Of a stretch of DNA of 64,000 nucleotides, positions 16,533 to 25,177 are shown piece after piece (position 1 is the first letter of the stretch; each line of letters begins with the position of its first letter). Where the stretch lies: contig JAYELL010000091.1 of NCBI GenBank assembly GCA_034717495.1, positions 58,756 to 122,755 on the forward strand. Direction: 5' to 3'. The notes under the pieces were generated by a model, which was not told the origin of the DNA, did no database searches, and was given only the letters and a program-made list of their open reading frames with translations. Origin of the DNA: Chloroflexota bacterium (GTDB lineage: Bacteria; Chloroflexota; Anaerolineae; JAAEKA01). The translations under genes were made by a program, and so were the position numbers.

Positions 16533-17903
16533 GTGATACCTAAACCCTCGAAGCGAGTAGTTCAAATCGGGTTGTTGAGCCTCATCCTGATACTCATCGT
16601 ATCGGCATGTGTTGCTGCGCCTGCACCAGCTCCGGAGAGTGCTGTGGTTGAATCTGAGGAAGCTGTGGTTGAACCTGAGGAAGCTGCGGTTGAACCTGAG
16701 GAGGCAGAGCCATCCCATCTTCGGGTGGGCATCTACGCCTATATGACCAAAGGCATTCCCTTTGATGAGGTAGTAGCACTCTATGAGCAAGCACACCCTG
16801 AGGTGGAAATTGAAGTGCTGCCCATTCCGGGCGAGGTAGCTGCCTGGCAGCCTCTAACGCAGAAAATGCAGTTGGAGGCTCAGCAAGGGAAAGCACCCTG
16901 GGATATCATCATCGGTCCGACGCCATTTGTTGAACCGGGCACCCTGGCCAGTCTCGGTCTTCTCGAGCCTTTGGATGATCTCTTGCCGCAAGAACTCTTC
17001 GACGATATGTATAGCGGTGTTCGAGAAGAGATCAAGTTTACCGGTGATGGCAAGAGCTATCTCTTGCCGTGGTGGAGCGATGTTTTCGGTCTCATCTATC
17101 GACCTTCCATGTTGAAGGAAGCTGTCGGAACCGAAGAGCCTCCCCAAACCTGGGAAGAGTTGCTGGCCTACTGCGAGAAGATAGAAGCTCATTACGGTGA
17201 CGAGATTGCCTGCATCGGCGGCGATTGGTCCTGGTCCCATCGTCTGTTCCTGCCCATGCTGGGTACGATGACGGAAAATGTCTTCGTCGAACCGGGCATC
17301 TTCAATCTGGAAGGTGACGGGGCGGTTCAGACTTTGGAGCTTATGCAGCAGCTATATCCCTACATGCCGGCTACTGCAATCGAGTCCCTGGGGTCTTCCA
17401 AGGCGTTCCAGGCAGGTGGAGTGGCCATGGAGTTGTACTGGCAGACGCAGCACCTGCGAGCTCTCCAGGCCGGTGTACCTGAGGACGACCTAAAGATCGG
17501 CAGTTTCCCGAAAGGAGATTTCGTAAACACGATCTTCTGGTCTGGCGGGGCGGTTATCCCCACGCATTCCGAGAACAAGGAGGAAGCAGTTCGCTTCATG
17601 TTAGAGGGGCTGCTGGGCGATACAGCCGTCCGTTCCTCCTATCTTGACAACTACAAGATTGTTCCCTACCGGTCAATCAGTGAAAAGTTTGCAGAGGAAG
17701 GGGTCTTGCCGGAGTGGGCGCCGTCTTTGCTGGAGCCTCTGGATGTGGCGCAGCCCATCCCCAGCAATTCATACTTCCTGACCATCGAACAGCCTGCCTT
17801 CCAGGAAGAGTTGGAGAAGATGATGCTCGACGGGCAGTCGCCGGAAGATACGGTCGCCAACCTGAAACAGCGCATCGAGGAGGGCGTGGCCGAGGCCAAT
17901 TGA
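16533..17903 (+). CDS. Sugar ABC transporter substrate-binding lipoprotein
   Basis: A 456-residue family-1 extracellular solute-binding protein. A signal peptide with hydrophobic core LLSLILILIV ends in the lipobox VSAC, so the mature protein is a lipoprotein anchored at the cysteine. A low-complexity linker of E-E-A-x-V-E-P repeats (about residues 38-60) tethers the ligand domain, which begins LRVGIYAYMTKG. The start is GTG 16533 with AAGGAG upstream. Two permease genes follow. Family-1 proteins bind mono- or oligosaccharides; the ligand is unknown but should be the substrate of the surrounding enzymes. Confidence 0.93.
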   Translation: MIPKPSKRVVQIGLLSLILILIVSACVAAPAPAPESAVVESEEAVVEPEEAAVEPEEAEPSHLRVGIYAYMTKGIPFDEVVALYEQAHPEVEIEVLPIPGEVAAWQPLTQKMQLEAQQGKAPWDIIIGPTPFVEPGTLASLGLLEPLDDLLPQELFDDMYSGVREEIKFTGDGKSYLLPWWSDVFGLIYRPSMLKEAVGTEEPPQTWEELLAYCEKIEAHYGDEIACIGGDWSWSHRLFLPMLGTMTENVFVEPGIFNLEGDGAVQTLELMQQLYPYMPATAIESLGSSKAFQAGGVAMELYWQTQHLRALQAGVPEDDLKIGSFPKGDFVNTIFWSGGAVIPTHSENKEEAVRFMLEGLLGDTAVRSSYLDNYKIVPYRSISEKFAEEGVLPEWAPSLLEPLDVAQPIPSNSYFLTIEQPAFQEELEKMMLDGQSPEDTVANLKQRIEEGVAEAN

Positions 17904-17998
17904 TGTTAGAGTGAGAAGTCGACAGTGACGAAATGGGGGCGGTCCCGGTGGATGAAGGACCGCCCCGTATCCCCCAATTAAGGATTAACTGCTGCATC

Positions 17999-18937
17999 AT
18001 GGAGAACGCATCTATTCCGCCGGCCCGGAAGCAACCCAGCTTTCTCGAGCGAGTTTGGGAAGCAAGGGTAGCATACTTGTTCATCTTACCCTTGATGGCT
18101 TTCTTCTGCGTGTTTGTCCTGTACCCGGTTCTGCGCACGGCCCAACTCATGTTCATGCGTTATGAGTTTTTGCGCCCAGATCGACGCTCCTTCGTGGGCC
18201 TGGCCAACATCATCGAGTGGACTCAGGATCCCAGAGTCCTGGAAACCTTCGGGGTTTCGGTGAAGTTCTTCCTGTTATACGTACCTTCAAGTACTCTCCT
18301 GGCACTGTTAATAGCTTTGGCTCTGGATCGAGTGGCGCGTGCGCACCTGGCGACAGTGTACCGGACCATTTTTTACCTGCCCGTCGTCCTGCCGGCCGGG
18401 ATTATTTTCATTGTCTGGACATGGATCTACGACCCTACCTGGGGGGTTATGAACACCCTCATCCAGGATGTTTTTGGAATCCCCTGGCCGTGGGATAGAT
18501 GGCTGAGAGGTCCCGAAACGGCTCTGCTCTCGTTGGTTTTGATGAGCGTCTGGCGTCTTGTGGGAGTCACTATGATCCTGTTTTTGGTGGGGTTGAGCAA
18601 CATTTCCAATGAACTGCGGGAGGCGGCCCGCATCGATGGTGCCAGCGAATGGCAGACCATCCGCTTCATAGAGCTTCCTCTTCTAATTCCCACCTTTCTG
18701 ATCATCCTGGTGCTGCGTTTACAGGTTTTGGGCCTGATCGAGGAACCCTTGGTTATGACCAATGGAGGGCCGCTCCGTAGCACCATGACTTACGGTCTAC
18801 AAGCCTACTACATCAGCTTTCGGGACGGGAACTGGAGTATGGGCTATGGTAGCACCTGGTTCCTTATTCTGGGCCTCTTTTCAACACTGACTGCATTCCT
18901 GGCCTGGAAGTTCATGCGACAAGAAGACCTTACCTAG
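17999..18937 (+). CDS. Sugar ABC transporter permease (MalF/UgpA type)
   Basis: A 312-residue inner-membrane permease with about six helices (first: YLFILPLMAFFCVFVLYPV) and the cytoplasmic EAA loop EAARIDGASEWQTIRFIELP, which docks the ATPase. ATG 17999 places the N-terminus normally; an upstream in-frame start at 17933 would add residues without family resemblance. It pairs with the permease at 18956. No ATP-binding subunit is encoded in this locus, so a shared MsmX/UgpC-type ATPase elsewhere is needed. Confidence 0.93.
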   Translation: MENASIPPARKQPSFLERVWEARVAYLFILPLMAFFCVFVLYPVLRTAQLMFMRYEFLRPDRRSFVGLANIIEWTQDPRVLETFGVSVKFFLLYVPSSTLLALLIALALDRVARAHLATVYRTIFYLPVVLPAGIIFIVWTWIYDPTWGVMNTLIQDVFGIPWPWDRWLRGPETALLSLVLMSVWRLVGVTMILFLVGLSNISNELREAARIDGASEWQTIRFIELPLLIPTFLIILVLRLQVLGLIEEPLVMTNGGPLRSTMTYGLQAYYISFRDGNWSMGYGSTWFLILGLFSTLTAFLAWKFMRQEDLT

Positions 18938-18955
18938 AATGGTTTAGGATGTGAA

Positions 18956-19840
18956 ATGTCAGGTATGCCCCCCGCCGATAACAGAGTCCTGTTCGAGCGT
19001 TTGCGTCGCTATATGGGAAAGTCCTTCAAGCATGCCTTCCTCGTCATGGTGGCTATCTTCAGCCTGAGTCCTATTTTATGGCTGATAGGTATTGCTTTCC
19101 GGCCTGTCGAGGAAACCTACGTTACCCCGATGCAACTCTTGCCTCGCACGCTAACGCTGGAGAATACCCGGCTGGTCTTCGAAGAACTTCCCCAATTGAT
19201 GACCCTGTACCGTAACAGCATTGTCATAACCGGGGTGGCCGTAATCTTAGTGTTGATCATTTCATCTCTGGCCGGCTATGCTTTTGCCCGCATGAGTTTT
19301 CCCGGGCGCGAGATTTTCTTCTGGGCTGTCGTAGCCTCCATGTTTATGCCACGCAGTATGGCCATTCCGGGCCTCTACGAGATCCTCCAACACTTTCAGC
19401 TCGTAGACACCTTGCCCGGCCTGTATCTGCCCTACACAGCCTGGTTTCTGTCGTTGTCCGTTTTCATCATGCGCAGCGCGTTTGCGGCTATTCCTCAGGA
19501 TCTGGAGGATGCGGCCATGATCGATGGTTGCTCTCGCATTCGTTTGTATTGGCAGGTGATGATCCCTCTGTCGACGCCGGCCGTGGTCACGGTTGCTATC
19601 TTCACCTTTGTCCCAGTGTGGGGTGAGTACCTGTGGGCTTTCACCTTCACCAGCACCGTGAAAGCGATGCCGATGTCGGTCGGTATCAAGCTACTGCAAG
19701 CTGGCCCCGAAATGGGAGAATGGACCTTTCCAGTGGCTGCGATGGCGGTCCTCATCAGTTTCATTCCGCCTTTGCTTATCTACATTGGTCTCCAGCGCTG
19801 GTTCACCAAAGGGTTGATGGAAGGCGCCCTCAAATTCTAA
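18956..19840 (+). CDS. Sugar ABC transporter permease (MalG/UgpE type)
   Basis: A 294-residue permease, partner of the upstream gene, 18 bases away. The EAA-type loop reads EDAAMIDGCSRIRLYWQVMIP. Helices include LVMVAIFSLSPILWLIGIAF and the segment after about residue 75. The C-terminus ends WFTKGLMEGALKF, a typical MalG-like tail. With the lipoprotein and the other permease it makes a CUT1-type sugar importer. Confidence 0.93.
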   Translation: MSGMPPADNRVLFERLRRYMGKSFKHAFLVMVAIFSLSPILWLIGIAFRPVEETYVTPMQLLPRTLTLENTRLVFEELPQLMTLYRNSIVITGVAVILVLIISSLAGYAFARMSFPGREIFFWAVVASMFMPRSMAIPGLYEILQHFQLVDTLPGLYLPYTAWFLSLSVFIMRSAFAAIPQDLEDAAMIDGCSRIRLYWQVMIPLSTPAVVTVAIFTFVPVWGEYLWAFTFTSTVKAMPMSVGIKLLQAGPEMGEWTFPVAAMAVLISFIPPLLIYIGLQRWFTKGLMEGALKF

Positions 19841-19869
19841 AGAGATACTTCCTTTAAGGAGAACACACC

Positions 19870-20715
19870 ATGCAAGACTATTACGCCATTCCCGCCGAAG
19901 AATTCAGCAGGCACGGCGACATCGAATTCAACTTTGTGGAGACCTTTGAGGATCTATGCGAACTGGTCGCCCGCGAGCTGGTCGACTTGCTCAAGAGCAA
20001 TAGTTCCAAAGGCCAACTGACCAAGGTGATCTTCCCGGTGGGGCCGCTGGATTACAGGCTTTTCGCCGAACTATGCAACCAGGAAGGGGTAAGCTGTGAG
20101 TCGCTTGTGGTATTCTCGATGGACGAGTACTGCTACGCCGATAATACAGCCATACCGGCGGATCACCCTTTGAGCTTTCGAGCCTTCTACCAACACGAGC
20201 TGATCGACCTTCTGGATGCAGATAAAAAGTTACCTCCAGAGCAATTGATTCTGCCCGATCCGGCCGATTTGGACCTGGTACGGCGCAAGATGGAGGAATA
20301 TGGCCCGATCGACGTTGCTTATGGCGGCTTCGGTATCAACGGCCACTTTGCTTTCAACAGTCCACCCACGGAAGAGGTGGATCTGGAGACGTTCAAAAAT
20401 ACCAGCGTGCGGATTGTCGAACTCCGGGAGGGCGACATCATCCAGATGGCTATGGGCGGCACGGCCGGCAATATCGAAATGATTCCGCCCAAGGGCTGTA
20501 CCATAGGCCTAAGGGAGCTGCTTAGCCCTGAGCAAATCCACCTGACGTTCATGCGTTCCTGGCATGCCGGGGTCCTGCGGCGGGCGCTGTTTGGCCCGGT
20601 GACTCCATCCTTTCCCGGGTCGTTGGTTCAGTTGCACCCCAATGTTAAGGCTACGATCACTGCCGTGGCTGCTGCCTTGCCTCCACTTAGTATTCTGCAG
20701 AACCCGGGCAAGTAG
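19870..20715 (+). CDS. NagB-fold sugar isomerase/deaminase-like protein, copy 2
   Basis: A 281-residue paralogue of the protein at 11975, sharing DEYC, a conserved DHPLSF segment and the PVGP loop. It keeps the aspartates of SMDEY (83-87) and the histidine of GINGHFAF (155-162). The E. coli NagB D141 position is N, the E148 position is S (FNSPP), the PTGGTP loop is PVGP (56-59), and the K208 position aligns with H. So both phosphate contacts and part of the catalytic set differ. It may be a second enzyme with another specificity, or a regulatory or inactive partner. AAGGAG precedes ATG 19870. Confidence 0.78.
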   Translation: MQDYYAIPAEEFSRHGDIEFNFVETFEDLCELVARELVDLLKSNSSKGQLTKVIFPVGPLDYRLFAELCNQEGVSCESLVVFSMDEYCYADNTAIPADHPLSFRAFYQHELIDLLDADKKLPPEQLILPDPADLDLVRRKMEEYGPIDVAYGGFGINGHFAFNSPPTEEVDLETFKNTSVRIVELREGDIIQMAMGGTAGNIEMIPPKGCTIGLRELLSPEQIHLTFMRSWHAGVLRRALFGPVTPSFPGSLVQLHPNVKATITAVAAALPPLSILQNPGK

Positions 20716-20740
20716 GTAACGGAATAGGAGGAGATCGATT

Positions 20741-21284
20741 TTGGCTGCTAAACTTGCTCTGAGTGGCGGTCCGCGGGTTCGGACGAGCCCATTTCCGTCG
20801 TGGCCGGTTTCCGGCGAGGCGGAGGAGCATGCCCTGGTCAAGGTATTGCGCAGCGGTCAGTGGGGCCGTCATATGGGCCGGCAGGTCGCAACCTTCGAAC
20901 AGGATTTTGCCGCGTACCAGGAGGCAGAATACGGCATCGCCGTTATGAACGGTTCGGTAGCGCTCCGGATCGCCCTGTTGGCCGCTGGACTCCAGGCAGG
21001 TGACGAAGTTATCGTGCCGCCTTACACATTCATCGCGACTGCAACCTCGGTGGTTGAGGCGAACGGAATCCCGATTTTTGTCGACATTGCCCCCGACACT
21101 TACTGCCTGGATCCAGACAAGATCGAAGCGGCCGTTACGTCGCGTACACGTGCGATCATTCCTGTGCACTTTGCGGGGCAGGCCGCCGACATGGACCGCA
21201 TTATGGCCATCGCCCGGAAATATAACCTGGTCGTCATCGAGGATGCCGCGCACGCGCATGGGGCGGAGTACAAGGGCCGGCGGC
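20741..21284 (+). pseudogene. Truncated DegT/DnrJ/EryC1 aminotransferase (N-terminal half)
   Basis: The TTG start at 20741 follows an AGGAGGAG site, and about 182 residues match the family start to middle (LALSGGPRVRTSPFPSWP, VPPYTFIATATSV, VIEDAAHAHGAEYKGRR). The match stops abruptly at GRR, before the region that holds the PLP lysine. The same frame then runs 21 residues of unrelated sequence to a stop at 21349, while the next frame encodes the tail of another protein. Without the lysine it cannot be an active aminotransferase. This is a deletion or insertion junction near 21285. Confidence 0.85.
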
Positions 21285-21515
21285 ATGGCCGACGAACTAC
21301 GCGCCGTGCATGGACCACAGACCTATATTGTTGGGTATGCCAACGGTGATCTGGGATATCTGCCCTTCCGCGAGATTTATGAAGAAGGTGGGTACGAAGT
21401 GGATCTGGCGTACAAATTCTATATGAACTTCATGATCGCCGCCAGTGGGTACGAAAGGCTCCGCGACAGGGCAGTGGCGTTGTTGCGTGCTTTTGATGGA
21501 TACTTGGCTGGGTAG
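21285..21515 (+). pseudogene. C-terminal fragment of a neutral ceramidase-like protein
   Basis: From about 21285 the +3 frame encodes about 76 residues including TYIVGYANGDLGYLPFREIY and EEGGYEV, ending in ERLRDRAVALLRAFDGYLAG. This resembles the C-terminus of bacterial neutral/alkaline ceramidase-like proteins, in which a VGYxNGxxGYxP motif precedes an EGGYE motif. Everything upstream of that tail is missing; the frame is preceded directly by the aminotransferase fragment in another frame. An ATG at 21285 could still permit translation of the piece, but no ribosome site is evident. Confidence 0.65.
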
Positions 21516-21567
21516 ATTCCAGAGCTTTTTGGAAAAGATTCCTTACGAATGATGGAGGAGCACATCT

Positions 21568-23295
21568 ATGACTATGACCGAAGCTATTTGGCGGGTAAAC
21601 GTGAACACGCGAATTATCAGCATCGAAGCTGTTCCCGAAAGCTGGCGGGGGTTGGCCGGCCGGGCGCTCATTCCGCGCATTCTGCTCGATGAAATCCCGC
21701 CGACGTGCGAGCCGCTGGGTCCGTTCAATAAACTATTGTTCGCGCCGGGGCTGCTGGTAGGGCAGATGCTCTCAAGCTGTGACCGGATTTCGGTGGGCGG
21801 CAAAAGCCCGTTGACCGGCGGCGTAAAGGAGGCCAACGCCGGCGGCACCACCGGTCTCAAGCTGGTACATTTGGGCATCAAAGCCCTTATCATCGAGGGC
21901 GCTCCCGCTGGTGACGGCTGGTGGACGCTGTATCTTAACAAAGACGGCGGTCGCTTTGATCCTGCTGATGATCTGGCCGGGCTGGGCATCGACGACTCCG
22001 CAGCCATGTTGCGCGAGAAGTATGGCGAAAAAGTTGCCATCTCGCTGATCGGTCCGGCCGGAGAAATGCTGATGGCCTCGGCGGGCATTCAGAATCTGGA
22101 CCAAGAGGGCTTCCCCACCCGCATTGCCGCCCGCGGCGGTTTAGGCGCGGTGATGGGCTCAAAGCGGCTCAAAGCTATTGTGTTCGATGCCGATGGGCTC
22201 AAAGTCCCACCGCTGGCAGACCCGGACCTTTACAAGGATGCCAAACGACGCTACATGAAATCACTGCTGGCTCACCCGCAAACCAAGGTGTATACCGATT
22301 ACGGCACGGTGGCCGTGGCCGAACTGGCCCAGGGCTTTGGCGCAGTGCCGGTACGCAACTTCTCCGAGGGCAAGTTTGAGCATCTGGAAAAGATCAACGG
22401 CGACGCCATGCGCGATATCATTTTGGCGCGCGGCGGCGACGGCGACACCAGCCACGCCTGCATGCCAGGCTGCGTTATTCGCAGCTCCAACTGCTTCCCC
22501 GATGCGCAAGGCAAAAAAATCGTCTCCCCGCTGGAGTACGAAACCATCGGCATGGCCGGCAGTAATCTGGGCATCGACAGCCTGGACGCCATCGCCGAGC
22601 TCAACCGTGAAATGAACGATGTGGGCGTTGACACTATCGAGGTTGGGGCTGCATTGGGCGTGGCCGCCGATGCCGGGTTGATGGAATTCGGCGACGCCGC
22701 GCGGGCGCTGGAATTGGTCAAGGAAATAGGCAAAGGCACGCCGTTGGGTCGAATCCTGGGCCAGGGGGCTGGGATGGTGGGTAAAGTGTACGGCGTGCAG
22801 CGTGTGCCGGTGGTAAAAAACCAGGCCATTTCCGCCTACGATCCGCGGGCCATCAAAGGCACAGGTATCACCTATGCCACCTCGCCGCAGGGTGCCGACC
22901 ACACCTGCGGGTTGACTATCCGGGCCAACGTGGATCACCTCAACCCCACCGAGGGGCAGGTTGAAGCCTCGATCGCCGGACAGCTCAACATGGCTGGCTT
23001 CGATACGCTGGGCGCGTGCATCTTCAGCGGCTTCGGCTTTTCAGCCGCTCCGCCAGAAACCATCCGCGATCTGGTCAAAGGGCAGCACGGCATCGATCTG
23101 GGCGACACGCCGCTGCAAACGTTGGGCCGCCAGACGCTCAAGCTGGAGCGCGAGTTCAATAAGGCCGCCGGTTTCACCGCCGCCGATGACCGCCTGCCGG
23201 AATGGATGACGCAGGAGCCGCTGCCGCCCACCAACGCCGTGTTCGATGTGCCTGATGAGGACCTGGATAGTCTGTTCGACAAGGTGTTCAGTTGA
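21568..23295 (+). CDS. Aldehyde:ferredoxin oxidoreductase family protein (tungsten/molybdopterin)
   Basis: A 575-residue AOR-family enzyme: N-terminal tungstopterin domain (RISVGGKSPLTGG, then RIAARGGLGAVMGSKRLKAI) and helical C-terminal domains. The family oxidises aldehydes to acids with ferredoxin. The cluster cysteines are C298, C302, C309 and probably C484; where I expect a third cysteine (position 306, in VIRSSN) there is serine, and C309 lies three residues on. GGAGGAG precedes ATG 21568. A MoaD/ThiS-like gene follows at once. In this locus sulfolactaldehyde is the suggested substrate (inference). Confidence 0.88.
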   Translation: MTMTEAIWRVNVNTRIISIEAVPESWRGLAGRALIPRILLDEIPPTCEPLGPFNKLLFAPGLLVGQMLSSCDRISVGGKSPLTGGVKEANAGGTTGLKLVHLGIKALIIEGAPAGDGWWTLYLNKDGGRFDPADDLAGLGIDDSAAMLREKYGEKVAISLIGPAGEMLMASAGIQNLDQEGFPTRIAARGGLGAVMGSKRLKAIVFDADGLKVPPLADPDLYKDAKRRYMKSLLAHPQTKVYTDYGTVAVAELAQGFGAVPVRNFSEGKFEHLEKINGDAMRDIILARGGDGDTSHACMPGCVIRSSNCFPDAQGKKIVSPLEYETIGMAGSNLGIDSLDAIAELNREMNDVGVDTIEVGAALGVAADAGLMEFGDAARALELVKEIGKGTPLGRILGQGAGMVGKVYGVQRVPVVKNQAISAYDPRAIKGTGITYATSPQGADHTCGLTIRANVDHLNPTEGQVEASIAGQLNMAGFDTLGACIFSGFGFSAAPPETIRDLVKGQHGIDLGDTPLQTLGRQTLKLEREFNKAAGFTAADDRLPEWMTQEPLPPTNAVFDVPDEDLDSLFDKVFS

Positions 23296-23297
23296 AG

Positions 23298-23537
23298 ATG
23301 AAGGTAACTGCCCGGCTGCACGCCACCTTACGCCGGCCCGTATCCGATGGGTATCAAAATCGGGTAACAGTTGAACTGGATGAAGGGGCCACGGTGGCCT
23401 CGCTTCTGAAGACGCTGGAAATTGGCTTAGCGCCGGAACATTTGCTGGTGCTGCTTGGCCAACAGCGGATCGACCCCGAACACGCTTTACATGATGGCGA
23501 TGCAGTTCAGATATTTCCGCCGATTTCCGGCGGATAG
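23298..23537 (+). CDS. MoaD/ThiS-family sulfur-carrier protein
   Basis: A 79-residue beta-grasp protein beginning MKVTARLHATLRRP and ending in the diglycine ISGG that is adenylated and thiocarboxylated in MoaD. It probably supplies sulfur for the pterin cofactor of the AOR enzyme, whose stop codon is just upstream. A TTG at 23292 overlapping that stop could be the start instead of ATG 23298. Small MoaD-like genes next to aor genes are common. Confidence 0.85.
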   Translation: MKVTARLHATLRRPVSDGYQNRVTVELDEGATVASLLKTLEIGLAPEHLLVLLGQQRIDPEHALHDGDAVQIFPPISGG

Positions 23538-23551
23538 ATCGAGATCGGTTT

Positions 23552-24721
23552 ATGACAGACACCGGGAATGATGCCCAATCTTCAAATGGGAAACAGTGCA
23601 ACACCGGCCCCTTTCAAGCCAATCTCAAGTTCATCCTTCGGTTAATCCCCGGCCTGTTGGCTGCCGCGCTGCTGGCCTGGGTGAGCGTCTGGCTGAGTGA
23701 ATATACAGGCACTGCGCTGATGGGCTTCAGGAAGTCTCCCATTTCGGCGGTGACGATGGCTATTTTACTGGGGATGCTGATTGGCAATCTGGTATCCCTG
23801 CCCGCCGTTCTGAAACCAGGCCTGACATTTGCCATGAAAAAAGTGCTGCGTCTGGGCATCATCATGCTGGGCATCCGTCTGAGCGTAATGAGTGTGTTCA
23901 AGCTCGGCGTTCTGGGCATTCCCATTGTGCTGCTCTGTATTGCGGGGGCGCTGCTGCTGACGACTCGACTGAATAGCTGGCTCAAACTGCCGGACCGCGT
24001 CGGTACCTTGATTGCCGTGGGTACCTCTATCTGCGGCGTCACGGCTATTGTGGCCGCAGCTCCGGCCATCGATGCCGAGGACGAGGAGGTGGCTTACGCC
24101 ATAGCTGTCATTACCACTTTTGGGCTGGTAGCAATGCTTACTTATCCTTATCTTGCCCACAGCATTTTTGGCGGCGACGCGGTGAAGTCCGGTCTGTTCA
24201 TGGGCACTTCTATCCACGAAACTGCTCAGGTCGCCGGAGCCGGGTTGGTCTACGCTGACATCTTCTCTCAGCCGCTCGCCCTTGACGTGGCTACCATCAC
24301 CAAACTGGTGCGCAACGTGTTCATGGCCGCCGTCATTCCGGTGATGGCGCTGCATTACACCCGCAAAACTGCCGGTTCGGAAAAGAAAGATGTCAGCTTC
24401 ACCGAACTGTTCCCCACCTTCATACTGGGCTTTCTGGGCTTTGCTGTTATCCGTTCTATTGGGGACGCCGGCGTGGATTCAGGTGGCTATGCCTTTGGTC
24501 TGTGGGATGCCGACACCTGGCAAAGCATTCATAGCTTCATCAAGGATTGGGCCGTCAACTTTATGGTCATCGCCCTGGCCGGCGTAGGATTGAGTACCAA
24601 TTTCAAGATCCTCAAAGGGTTGGGCATCAAGCCATTTGTGGTTGGTCTGGGGGCCGCGCTGGCGGTAGGGGTTATCAGCCTGACCGCAATCTGGTTGCTC
24701 GGCGCCTTTGTAGTGGTTTGA
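23552..24721 (+). CDS. YeiH/UPF0324-family anion exporter (putative sulfite/sulfate exporter)
   Basis: A 389-residue membrane protein with about ten helices. Family signatures include AILLGMLIGNL, LRLGIIMLGIRLS, GTSICGVTAIVAAAPAI and GTSIHETAQVAGAG. This family is annotated as putative sulfate exporters and often lies by genes that release sulfite from organosulfonates. Placed before suyA/suyB, it is the candidate for removing toxic sulfite. It starts 14 bases after the MoaD-like gene. Confidence 0.88.
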   Translation: MTDTGNDAQSSNGKQCNTGPFQANLKFILRLIPGLLAAALLAWVSVWLSEYTGTALMGFRKSPISAVTMAILLGMLIGNLVSLPAVLKPGLTFAMKKVLRLGIIMLGIRLSVMSVFKLGVLGIPIVLLCIAGALLLTTRLNSWLKLPDRVGTLIAVGTSICGVTAIVAAAPAIDAEDEEVAYAIAVITTFGLVAMLTYPYLAHSIFGGDAVKSGLFMGTSIHETAQVAGAGLVYADIFSQPLALDVATITKLVRNVFMAAVIPVMALHYTRKTAGSEKKDVSFTELFPTFILGFLGFAVIRSIGDAGVDSGGYAFGLWDADTWQSIHSFIKDWAVNFMVIALAGVGLSTNFKILKGLGIKPFVVGLGAALAVGVISLTAIWLLGAFVVV

Positions 24722-24789
24722 CGGAAAGCAAAGGAGGAATAAGAAGCGCAAAGGCAGTTTTTGGTCTGTAGCGAAGTATTTCAACCAGA

Positions 24790-24829
24790 ATTGCGTGTCG
24801 CAAGTTTTCAGAAGTATGCAGCACGCAAT
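24790..24829 (+). other. Inverted repeat in the leader of suyA
   Basis: ATTGCGTG (24790-24797) and CACGCAAT (24822-24829) are perfect inverted copies 24 bases apart in the 156-base gap before suyA. No T-run follows. It could form an mRNA hairpin near the suyA ribosome site (GAGGAGG, 24861-24867). Nothing else is evident in the gap. Confidence 0.35.
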
Positions 24830-24877
24830 GCGCATCAATTCAGTACAACAATATTGACACGAGGAGGTTTGCAGATT

Positions 24878-25177
24878 ATGGCACATGGTGCGTTGATGCA
24901 CGAGTCGGGCGATGATGTTGCGGTTGTCATTGAAGACGTGACATCGGGCGACGAGGTAAAAGTAGTAGCCCTGGACGGGGAAGATTTCGGTGTGGTCAAA
25001 GCTACGGAAGATATTCCCCTGGGGCACAAAATCGCCTTGCGCGACATGAGCGAAGGTGAAGATGTGATCAAATATGGCCGGGCCATTGGTCGCACGCGAA
25101 AGGATGTTGCTAAAGGCGCGCACGTTCACACTCAAAATGTCGTGAGTATTCGATGGGAGACAAGTATCGATGAATAA
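24878..25177 (+). CDS. suyA: SAF-domain small subunit, (R)-sulfolactate sulfo-lyase SuyA / UxaA N-terminal type
   Basis: A 99-residue SAF-domain protein equivalent to the N-terminal domain of altronate dehydratase UxaA, encoded separately. GHKIALRDM and [20 protein letters not shown] are family motifs. In SuyAB this small subunit pairs with the large subunit to convert (R)-sulfolactate to pyruvate and sulfite. ATG 24878 is 10 bases after GAGGAGG; an in-frame extension to 24761 lacks family similarity. Its end overlaps suyB by 8 bp. A generic sugar-acid dehydratase small subunit is the alternative. Confidence 0.75.
   Translation: MAHGALMHESGDDVAVVIEDVTSGDEVKVVALDGEDFGVVKATEDIPLGHKIALRDMSEGEDVIKYGRAIGRTRKDVAKGAHVHTQNVVSIRWETSIDE

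Noticed and set aside
21000..21515. Treating the whole 171-codon frame as one gene
   Set aside because: Only the part from about 21285 resembles a protein family; the earlier part is a shadow of the aminotransferase frame.
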